5,916 nucleotides of DNA, taken from positions 1 through 5,916 of the forward strand of contig JACMQD010000388.1 in assembly GCA_014377155.1 (NCBI GenBank), written 5' to 3'. Source of the DNA: Herminiimonas sp. Its GTDB lineage: Bacteria > Pseudomonadota > Gammaproteobacteria > Burkholderiales > Burkholderiaceae. Below, in pieces: positions 1 through 4,620 of the stretch. A program made the translations under genes and the position numbers. Every line of letters starts with the position of its first letter. Position 1 is the first letter of the stretch. The notes beneath the pieces are model-generated. The model saw only the letters and a program-made list of their open reading frames with translations. It did not search any database and was not told where the DNA came from.

Positions 1-95
1 GCAATACGGGCGGGAGTCGAGAAGAGTTGCCTTACCCGGCGCAGGTCGATGGGCGCGCTGGATCGGGCGTCGGCAGGTGGAGTCGGTGCATGCAC
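1..95 (-). CDS. bioC: Malonyl-ACP O-methyltransferase BioC-like, N-terminal fragment
   Basis: Only the first 31 codons are inside the window; the gene runs off the left edge. Reading leftward from a GTG at 93-95, the peptide contains a segment (residues 16-31, IDLRRVRQLFSTPARI) that resembles the N-terminus of BioC methyltransferases, where a short arginine-rich helix precedes the SAM-binding domain. BioC methylates malonyl-ACP to start pimeloyl synthesis for biotin. I chose GTG because the frame has no ATG or other good start before an upstream in-frame stop; the nearby ATG in another frame hits a stop after about 20 codons. No clear Shine-Dalgarno precedes it. The gene is divergent from comF, a neighbourhood I recall for bioC in Burkholderiales. 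The SAM motif is not visible, so another class I methyltransferase is possible. Confidence 0.6.
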   Translation of the reverse strand, partial: MHAPTPPADARSSAPIDLRRVRQLFSTPARI

Positions 96-109
96 GGGAA
101 ATAACCGGG

Positions 110-137
110 TTGTAGTGTGATGCGGGAATGCGATAAT
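110..137 (+). promoter_or_regulatory. Probable sigma-70 promoter for comF-trmL (extended -10)
   Basis: A TGC followed by GATAAT at 129-137 forms an extended -10 element with 5 of 6 consensus bases in the hexamer. A weak -35-like TTGTAG lies at 110-115 with a 16-bp spacer. Transcription would begin near 143-145, downstream of the GTG/ATG at 117-122, which favours the ATG at 174 as the comF start. This is a motif reading only; no experimental start site is known to me. Confidence 0.5.
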
Positions 138-144
138 TACCGCA
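129..144. promoter_or_regulatory. 16-bp near-perfect palindrome between bioC and comF
   Basis: TGCGATAATTACCGCA differs from its own reverse complement at one symmetric pair only (14 of 16 positions match). It carries an extended -10-like element on the plus strand (TGC GATAAT) and a weaker one on the minus strand (TGC GGTAAT, 144 to 136). The minus-strand element would place a bioC start near 129, giving a leader of about 34 nt before the GTG at 95. It may therefore be two overlapping divergent promoters, a repressor operator, or both. No matching -35 is evident for the minus strand. Confidence 0.4.
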
Positions 145-173
145 GTTTACACGTTAGAAGGTTTTGCTGCTTC

Positions 174-938
174 ATGCTCCCCCGCCTGCGTCAATTAACA
201 CAGCATGTTCTTGGCCGCTTGCCATCGCTGATACCGTCGTCCTGCGCCTTGTGCGGCATCACTGCGTCCTCGGCGCTGTGTAGCGGCTGCGCGGACCAGT
301 TCCTGCATCATGACGCGCGGCGATGCAGCCGCTGTGCAGCGCGCCTTGCGGCACTTGACAGCGAGCCGGGTCCGGATTCGACGACATACTGTGGCGACTG
401 CCTGAAGGAGGCGCCGGCATTCGACGCCACTATAGTCGCCGCCGATTACGCCGCGCCGATCGACCAGATGGTGCTAGGACTTAAGTTCGGTGGCCGCCTT
501 GCGCTTGCACCGCTGTTTGCGCGCGTGTTGCGAGACGCCTTGCTTAAAGAGCATACCGCCCGGCCTGCACTGCCGACGGTCCTGACTGCCGTGCCGCTTA
601 GCGCCGAGCGGCTGGCCGAACGCGGCTTCAACCAAGCCTTGGAAATCGCCAAGCCTTTGTCACGCTCACTGGGTATCCGCCTCGATGCTCACCTATCGGC
701 CCGCGCGCGCAATACCCAGGCGCAAGCCTTGCTGCATCCGCAGGATCGCCGTACCAACATGCGCAATGCGTTCGTCGTCTTGCCGGCAGCCGCCGAGCGC
801 CTGCGTGGCCAGCACGTCGGCGGGGTCGAAGGCGTCATGACCACGGGCGAAACGCTCAATGAACTGGCGTCGACGCTCAAGCGATTCGGCGCCGCGCGCG
901 TGACCAATCTGGTCTTCGCCCGCACCACCCAGAAATGA
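174..938 (+). CDS. comF: ComF family phosphoribosyltransferase-fold protein
   Basis: ComF/GntX-family proteins combine an N-terminal zinc-ribbon-like region with a type I phosphoribosyltransferase fold and are linked to DNA uptake in several bacteria; their biochemical reaction is not settled. From the ATG at 174 the protein has 254 residues, close to the family's usual 230-250. Four CxxC pairs are visible (C24/C27, C36/C39, C51/C54, C73/C76), followed by LKFGG (103-107), VPL...RGFNQA (140-155) and the PRPP loop VMTTGETL (221-228). The two acidic residues normally just before that loop (VDDVxTTG) read E219-G220 here, so nucleotide binding may be altered. The frame is open to a GTG at 117, but the predicted transcription start near 144 and an AGAAGG at 156-161 support 174; the 12-nt spacing is longer than ideal. 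The stop overlaps trmL by 4 bp. Confidence 0.9.
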   Translation: MLPRLRQLTQHVLGRLPSLIPSSCALCGITASSALCSGCADQFLHHDARRCSRCAARLAALDSEPGPDSTTYCGDCLKEAPAFDATIVAADYAAPIDQMVLGLKFGGRLALAPLFARVLRDALLKEHTARPALPTVLTAVPLSAERLAERGFNQALEIAKPLSRSLGIRLDAHLSARARNTQAQALLHPQDRRTNMRNAFVVLPAAAERLRGQHVGGVEGVMTTGETLNELASTLKRFGAARVTNLVFARTTQK

Positions 939-1423
939 ATCAGGAGAAGCATTTGTTCCATGTCGTGCTGGTTGCACCCGAAATCCCGCCCAACACCGGC
1001 AACGTGATCCGGCTATGTGCCAATACGGGCACGCAGTTGCATCTGATCGAACCGCTTGGTTTTGCGCTAGACGATGCGAAAATGCGTCGCGCCGGCCTCG
1101 ATTACCATGACTATGCCAGCATGAAAGTGCATCGTGACTGGGATGCGTATCTCGCTACCGAAGCACCTGATCCTTTGCGCATGTTTGCGATGACGACCCA
1201 TGGCTCCACGCCGTTTGCGCAGATTGATTTTGCGCCCGGCGACATCTTCGTATTCGGCTCGGAAACCAAGGGCCTGCCGCTGGCGTTACGCGAATCGTTC
1301 GCCGCCGCGCAGCGGATCCGGTTGCCAATGCGACCCGACAATCGCAGCCTGAATTTATCCAACGCGGTAGCGGTCGTGGTGTACGAAGCCTGGCGGCAAA
1401 ACGGGTTTTCGGGCGGCGCCTAA
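935..1423 (+). CDS. trmL: tRNA (cytidine/uridine-34 2'-O)-methyltransferase TrmL
   Basis: TrmL (formerly YibK) is a SPOUT-superfamily enzyme that uses S-adenosylmethionine to methylate the 2'-OH of wobble nucleotide 34 in some leucine tRNAs, acting as a cytosolic dimer. All three SPOUT motifs are visible: motif 1 APEIPPNTGNVIRLCANTG (residues 14-32), motif 2 FVFGSETKGLP (105-115), and motif 3 with PMRPDNRSLNLSNAVAVVVYE (131-151), which builds the trefoil-knot cofactor pocket. At 162 residues it matches the family (E. coli about 157). The start is the ATG at 935 overlapping the comF stop as ATGA; no Shine-Dalgarno is seen, so translation is probably coupled to comF. The glycine-rich tail after residue 156 is ordinary. 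Nothing indicates damage. Confidence 0.95.
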   Translation: MNQEKHLFHVVLVAPEIPPNTGNVIRLCANTGTQLHLIEPLGFALDDAKMRRAGLDYHDYASMKVHRDWDAYLATEAPDPLRMFAMTTHGSTPFAQIDFAPGDIFVFGSETKGLPLALRESFAAAQRIRLPMRPDNRSLNLSNAVAVVVYEAWRQNGFSGGA

Positions 1424-1452
1424 GCACTTCACACATCTTTTATTGGAATTAA

Positions 1453-1914
1453 ATGAAACTTCGCTTACTTTTTCTTGCACTTGCCTTGCCGGTCAGCATG
1501 TTGGCAGCGGGTGCCAATATCGGTGCCAGCCCAATGCAGATTCGACACGCTCATGCACGCGCCACAGTGCCGAACCAGCCAGCCGGTGCGGCATATGTCA
1601 CCCTTGAAAATACCGGCAAGTCCGCCGACAGGCTGGTAAGTTTGTCGTCACCGGTTGCGAATCGAGTCGAGATGCACACGATGACGATGGACGGCAACTT
1701 GATGAAAATGCGCCAGGTCGAAGCGATCGAACTCAAGCCCGCCGGACTCGTGACGATGAAGCCGGGCGACGGCTATCATCTGATGTTGACGGGGCTAAAA
1801 AAACCATTGAAGACCGGCGAGTCGTTTCCGATGACGTTGCGGTTCGAGAAAGCGGGACGAGTGCGGATTATGGTTACGGTGGAAGCCATTGCACCGGCTG
1901 CCGCTGATCACTAA
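1453..1914 (+). CDS. Periplasmic copper chaperone, PCu(A)C family
   Basis: PCu(A)C proteins bind Cu(I) in the periplasm and deliver it to the CuA/CuB sites of cytochrome oxidases, often with Sco-type partners. The 153-residue product starts with a signal peptide (basic MKLR, hydrophobic core 5-19, likely cleavage near A21 in an AGA context). The copper motif is complete: H75, then M86 after ten residues, then H109-x-M111 after 22 more, against a remembered consensus H-x10-M-x21-H-x-M. AGAAYVTLENTG (44-55) is the usual first beta-strand signature. The ATG follows trmL by 29 bp, preceded by a short GGA at 1445-1447. No terminator is seen between trmL and this gene, so it may share their transcript. 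No Sco or oxidase gene is in the window. An imperfect 21-bp repeat spans its stop codon. Confidence 0.92.
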   Translation: MKLRLLFLALALPVSMLAAGANIGASPMQIRHAHARATVPNQPAGAAYVTLENTGKSADRLVSLSSPVANRVEMHTMTMDGNLMKMRQVEAIELKPAGLVTMKPGDGYHLMLTGLKKPLKTGESFPMTLRFEKAGRVRIMVTVEAIAPAAADH

Positions 1915-1934
1915 CCGGCTGTCGTTGAGCAAGG
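1893..1934 (+). repeat. Imperfect 21-bp tandem repeat across the pcuAC stop codon
   Basis: The unit beginning ACCGGCTG at 1893 recurs at 1914 with a period of exactly 21 bp; 14 of the first 17 positions match. The stop TAA (1912-1914) sits at the junction. The period is a multiple of three, so the second copy stays in frame: the coding end P-A-A-A-D-H is followed after the stop by P-A-V-V-E-Q and a second in-frame stop (TAG) at 1942-1944. It looks like an old small duplication, or chance in a compositionally simple tail. Confidence 0.4.
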
Positions 1935-2002
1935 ACGTACTTAGGTCACCGAGCGTTCGATACAAGGATTTCTCTCGATACCGCTGACCTGATGCGCCTA
2001 TA
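1915..2002. other. Convergent intergenic gap, no clear terminator
   Basis: This 88-bp stretch lies between two genes that converge (pcuAC and the asparaginase). It contains an inverted pair AGGTCA (1943-1948) / TGACCT (1985-1990) enclosing a shorter pair CGAG (1950-1953) / CTCG (1974-1977), but the loop is large, the internal loop asymmetric, and no T-run follows on either strand. A direct repeat TCGATAC occurs at 1957-1963 and 1975-1981. It may form a weak bidirectional structure, but I would not call it an intrinsic terminator. Confidence 0.35.
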
Positions 2003-3013
2003 CTACCCGGCTTTGGTCAGCGTCAACACCGACCGCACCTCGCCGGTATGCAGCCCCATGAAATTCGTCAACTGCGGCCGCACCCACGGCGCCAGCGGCG
2101 ACGCCTCGGGCCTCTCCACCAATCCCAGCTGTTGCAACGCCGATACCGCAGCCGTGTAAAGTGCGCGCATGTTGCCATCGACTACCTTGATGGCGATACC
2201 CAAACCTGCCGAACGCACGCCGATGACTTGCACGCCGTCGGCACCGATCTTGGCGACCCAGTCGCGCGGCGCGGTTTGCATGAATGCCAGATCGTTGCGG
2301 CCGGTGCCCGACACCAGCTCCGGGTGCGCGGTCATCGCCTGAAACAAGGTCCCCAGCGCATCGCCGTACACGGCGTCTTGGTCGCCCTGCGCCAGGCGTG
2401 CATACGAGAGCGCCAGTCGCGACAGCGGCATCGCATAGTTGGGCGCTGAACAGCCGTCGATCCCCATTTTCATGTCACCCTCCTCAATGCCGGCAAAATG
2501 GGCGACGCTGGCGCGCACGGATTGCTGCAGCGGATGGGCAGGCTCAAGATAATTTTCCAGCGCATGGGAATGCTGCCGGCAGGACGCCAGAAAACCGGCA
2601 TGCTTACCGCTGCAGTTGTTGTGTAATTGGTTGTAGCTTTCGCCGGCCGGCGGCGTCTTGTCGAGCGCGGTGTACCGCATCGGCACGTGGCAGCCGCAAC
2701 GCAGATGATGCTCGTCGCAGCCGGCCTTGATTAACATCGACTGCACCGCTTCGGTGTGCATCGGTTCGCCGGAATGACTGGCACACAGCATCGCCACTTC
2801 GCGGCTGTCAAAACCGAACCGTGCCACGCCGCCATCGCGCAGGAAAGGCGCAGCCTGGAACGGCTTGATGGTGGAGCGGGTGAAGGTCATGAAATGCGGG
2901 TCGCCGGCCTGATACAACAGGTCGCCGCGGGCGTTGACCACGGCGACCGAGCCGGCGTGAATGCATTCGACATCGCTGCCGCGGGTGACTTCGACTAACG
3001 GGACATGCTGCAT
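2003..3013 (-). CDS. L-asparaginase, Rhizobium etli (ReAV) type
   Basis: This belongs to the Asparaginase_II family (the R. etli type, unrelated in fold to E. coli AnsA/AnsB), which hydrolyses L-asparagine to aspartate and ammonia. From the ATG at 3013 the protein has 336 residues. Signature blocks are RSTIKPFQA (46-54), CASHSGEPMHTEAV (77-90), HNNCSGKHAGFLA (131-143), MGIDGCSAPNYAMP (183-196) and GTGRNDLAF. The catalytic Ser-x-x-Lys pair falls at S47/K50 and the metal-site residues at C134, K137 and C188, each one less than the R. etli numbers I recall (S48, K51, C135, K138, C189). No signal peptide is seen, so it is cytosolic. The frame extends to a TTG at 3031, but AGGAGA at 3019-3024 lies 5 nt before the ATG and decides the start. 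It follows rfaE2 by 14 bp, probably in one transcript. Confidence 0.92.
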   Translation of the reverse strand: MQHVPLVEVTRGSDVECIHAGSVAVVNARGDLLYQAGDPHFMTFTRSTIKPFQAAPFLRDGGVARFGFDSREVAMLCASHSGEPMHTEAVQSMLIKAGCDEHHLRCGCHVPMRYTALDKTPPAGESYNQLHNNCSGKHAGFLASCRQHSHALENYLEPAHPLQQSVRASVAHFAGIEEGDMKMGIDGCSAPNYAMPLSRLALSYARLAQGDQDAVYGDALGTLFQAMTAHPELVSGTGRNDLAFMQTAPRDWVAKIGADGVQVIGVRSAGLGIAIKVVDGNMRALYTAAVSALQQLGLVERPEASPLAPWVRPQLTNFMGLHTGEVRSVLTLTKAG

Positions 3014-3018
3014 GCTGC

Positions 3019-3024
3019 TCTCCT
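3019..3024 (-). promoter_or_regulatory. Ribosome binding site fixing the asparaginase start
   Basis: On the minus strand AGGAGA lies 5 nt upstream of the ATG at 3013. It selects this ATG over the upstream in-frame TTG at 3031, which overlaps the rfaE2 stop codon. The site is the strongest Shine-Dalgarno match noted in the window. Confidence 0.75.
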
Positions 3025-3027
3025 GAT

Positions 3028-3507
3028 TCAATTGTTGGTGCGCACTTTCGACAACAACTTGGTGGTCGAGCGGTCGTGTTCGAATTCGATGGCAACTGCA
3101 CGACCGCCATACTGGGCGACGGCGCGGCCTTCGGGAATCGCCCCCATGTCGTAGTCGCCGCCCTTGACGTAGATTTCCGGGCGCGCTTCGAGCACGACCT
3201 GTAGCGCGGTATCTTCATCGAACGGCACTACCAGACTCACCGCCTCCAGCGCGGCAAGCACGGCCATGCGGTCGTCACAGCCGTTAAGCGGACGATCATC
3301 GCCCTTGCCGAGTCGCTTGACGGAGACATCGGTATTGACCGCGACCACCAGGGACGCGCCCAGCGCACGTGCCTGTGCCAGATACGTCACATGGCCGCGA
3401 TGGAGCAGGTCGAACACGCCATTTGTCAGCACCACCGGCTTGGGCAACGAGGCCACGCGCGCTGCCAGGTCACTGCGAGCCGCAATTTTGTCTTCGAACT
3501 GGGACAT
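3028..3507 (-). CDS. rfaE2: D-glycero-beta-D-manno-heptose 1-phosphate adenylyltransferase
   Basis: This enzyme transfers AMP from ATP to heptose 1-phosphate, giving the ADP-heptose used for the LPS inner core; it corresponds to the C-terminal half of E. coli HldE. The 159-residue stand-alone form fits betaproteobacteria, where the kinase (rfaE1/hldA) is encoded separately. The nucleotidyltransferase signature TNGVFDLLHRGH (28-39) contains the HxGH motif at 36-39. Further conserved blocks are AVNTDVSVKRLGKGDDRP (56-73), VKGGDY (114-119) and RSTTKLL (146-152), the equivalent of the usual ISTT ATP-binding motif. The ATG at 3507 has no strong Shine-Dalgarno. A strong terminator ends 12 bp upstream of the start, so how transcription reaches this gene is unclear. 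The asparaginase follows closely downstream. The kinase gene is not in the window. Confidence 0.93.
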   Translation of the reverse strand: MSQFEDKIAARSDLAARVASLPKPVVLTNGVFDLLHRGHVTYLAQARALGASLVVAVNTDVSVKRLGKGDDRPLNGCDDRMAVLAALEAVSLVVPFDEDTALQVVLEARPEIYVKGGDYDMGAIPEGRAVAQYGGRAVAIEFEHDRSTTKLLSKVRTNN

Positions 3508-3519
3508 GGATTTCAGATG

Positions 3520-3546
3520 AAAAAGGCCGCAAGCACCCTTGCGGCC
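3520..3546 (-). terminator. Strong intrinsic terminator after the ferritin-like gene
   Basis: Read leftward, a perfect 9-bp stem GGCCGCAAG / CTTGCGGCC (3546-3538 with 3533-3525) encloses a 4-nt loop and is followed by five T residues (3524-3520). This is the classic GC-rich hairpin plus U-tract. It lies 19 bp beyond the stop codon of the ferritin-like gene and ends 12 bp before the rfaE2 ATG. On the plus strand no T-run follows, so it works in one direction only. Confidence 0.85.
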
Positions 3547-3565
3547 CGATTGAGACCAACGCCGG

Positions 3566-4414
3566 TCAGGCGGCCTTGGGCGGCGCCATGCGGTTGACGA
3601 TTTCCTTGCGATAGCGGTTCAGTTCCTGCACGGAACTGAAGCTGCGGTCGAACAGCAGCGACATGTTGTGCAGGATGCGGTCAACCACCTTCTTTTCCCA
3701 TTCGCCGTCGAACTTGATCTGTTCATCGAGCCAGCGCTCCAGCCATTCCGGGTCGGGCAGGCGTGACTGCACGGTATCGTTCGGGAACAGCGATTCGTTC
3801 ACATGCAGATTGGTCGGGTGCAGCGGCTTTTCGGTACGCCGCGCCGATGCCATCAGGACGCCGATCTTGGCGAAGGCGGCGCGCGCCGTGTCACCGGCTT
3901 CGACCAGCGCTTTCTTCATGTAGCGCAGATAAGCGCCGCCGTGGCGGGCTTCGTCCTGGCTGATAATCTTGTAGATGTGCTTAATGACCGGTTCGGTATG
4001 CCATTCGGAAGCACAGCGGTACCAGTGATTAAGACGGATTTCACCACAAAAATGCATCATCAACGTCTCCAGCGGCGGCGCTGGATCGAATTCGAAGCGG
4101 ACATTGTCCAGCTCTTTTTCAGTCGGCACGAATTCCGGATGAAAGCGGCGCAGATATTCCATCAGTACCAGCGAATGCTTCTGCTCTTCAAAGAACCAGA
4201 TCGACATGAAGGCCGAGAAGTCGCTGTCGCCGCGATTGTCGCGCAGGAACATTTCGGTCGCAGGCAGTGCGGACCATTCCGTAATGGCATTCATGCGAAT
4301 GGTCTGGGCCTGCTCGTCGGTCAGTTTGGATTTGTCGAACTGGTCCCATGGAATATCCGTATCCATGTTCCATCGCACCTGTTCGAGTGATTTAAACAAT
4401 TCTGGATACAGCAT
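3566..4414 (-). CDS. Ferritin-like diiron protein of unknown substrate
   Basis: The 282-residue product has the ligand pattern of a ferritin-like carboxylate-bridged diiron protein: a first-helix glutamate (E46 or E54), E76-E77-Q-K-H80 (EExxH), a third-helix glutamate E125 (in GEIRLNHWYR), and D154-E155-A-R-H158 (the second E-x-x-H). The spacing and length recall acyl-ACP desaturases and related diiron oxygenases more than iron-storage ferritins. Such proteins usually activate O2 for oxidation, but I cannot assign a substrate. No signal peptide or membrane segment is evident, so it should be cytosolic. The ATG at 4414 is preceded by a modest TAAGG about 6 nt upstream. The gene has a likely promoter upstream and a strong terminator downstream, so it is probably its own unit. 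A redox or lipid role is conjecture. Confidence 0.75.
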   Translation of the reverse strand: MLYPELFKSLEQVRWNMDTDIPWDQFDKSKLTDEQAQTIRMNAITEWSALPATEMFLRDNRGDSDFSAFMSIWFFEEQKHSLVLMEYLRRFHPEFVPTEKELDNVRFEFDPAPPLETLMMHFCGEIRLNHWYRCASEWHTEPVIKHIYKIISQDEARHGGAYLRYMKKALVEAGDTARAAFAKIGVLMASARRTEKPLHPTNLHVNESLFPNDTVQSRLPDPEWLERWLDEQIKFDGEWEKKVVDRILHNMSLLFDRSFSSVQELNRYRKEIVNRMAPPKAA

Positions 4415-4620
4415 GCGTGCCTTAGAAATTAAGATAAGTGCTTGATTCTACCAAGAAATAAGGCCTGAATATAACTGCCTCGCTGTATGACGTGAGGTCA
4501 ACATGTCCGGACTTCAAGTGCGTTGACGCATTTTACGAGACTTTTCGCCAACTTCAGGCTACGGCGATCGCCATTTTCTCACGATTGTGCTTTTTAGACC
4601 GTCCATCCAGCCGTCTTACG
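4415..4620. other. 206-bp intergenic region between photolyase and diiron genes
   Basis: This is the longest non-coding stretch in the window and is more AT-rich than the flanking genes. Its left part holds the proposed promoter of the ferritin-like gene. The right part has only small palindromes (GTCCGGAC at 4505-4512, GGCGATCGCC at 4563-4572) and a short stem TGCG/CGCA at 4519-4530 with a 4-nt loop followed by TTTT on the plus strand. I see no convincing terminator for the leftward photolyase gene and no RNA gene. Confidence 0.5.
4445..4453 (-). promoter_or_regulatory. Extended -10 promoter for the ferritin-like gene
   Basis: On the minus strand TGG TAGAAT (4453 to 4445) is an extended -10 element with 5 of 6 hexamer matches. 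Transcription would begin near 4438, giving a leader of about 24 nt before the ATG at 4414. No good -35 lies 16-18 bp upstream, which is common for extended -10 promoters. A second AT-rich TATATT lies slightly further upstream. Confidence 0.45.

Noticed and set aside
110..152. BirA-type biotin operator (TTGTA at 110-114 and GTTTACA at 145-151)
   Set aside because: The halves resemble the known TTGTAAACC / GGTTTACAA arms, but the spacing is about 25 nt instead of about 15, and at the correct spacing the left arm does not match.
117..173. Upstream GTG/ATG start of comF giving a 19-residue longer, Cys-containing N-terminus
   Set aside because: No Shine-Dalgarno precedes it, it overlaps the proposed extended -10 promoter at 129-137, and the extra residues make the protein longer than typical ComF. 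The ATG at 174 fits better.
1943..1990. Bidirectional terminator between pcuAC and the asparaginase
   Set aside because: The AGGTCA/TGACCT pair is real, but the enclosed loop is 36 nt with only a 4-bp inner stem and there is no T-run on either strand.
2048..2449. Plus-strand frames of 133-148 codons opposite the asparaginase
   Set aside because: Arg/His/Pro-rich translations typical of antisense reading of a GC-rich gene; the minus-strand asparaginase explains the region.
3014..3031. TTG start of the asparaginase overlapping the rfaE2 stop (TTGA)
   Set aside because: A strong AGGAGA sits 5 nt before the downstream ATG, and the six extra residues fit neither the motif numbering nor a better ribosome site.
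3803..4390. 195-codon open frame on the plus strand
   Set aside because: It lies wholly opposite the diiron gene, whose ligand motifs are unambiguous. The plus-strand product shows no recognisable domain and is a shadow of GC-rich codons.
4519..4534. Small TGCG/CGCA hairpin followed by TTTT
   Set aside because: The stem is only 4 bp and the T-run faces rightward, where no gene needs terminating; the leftward photolyase would read it without a U-tract.
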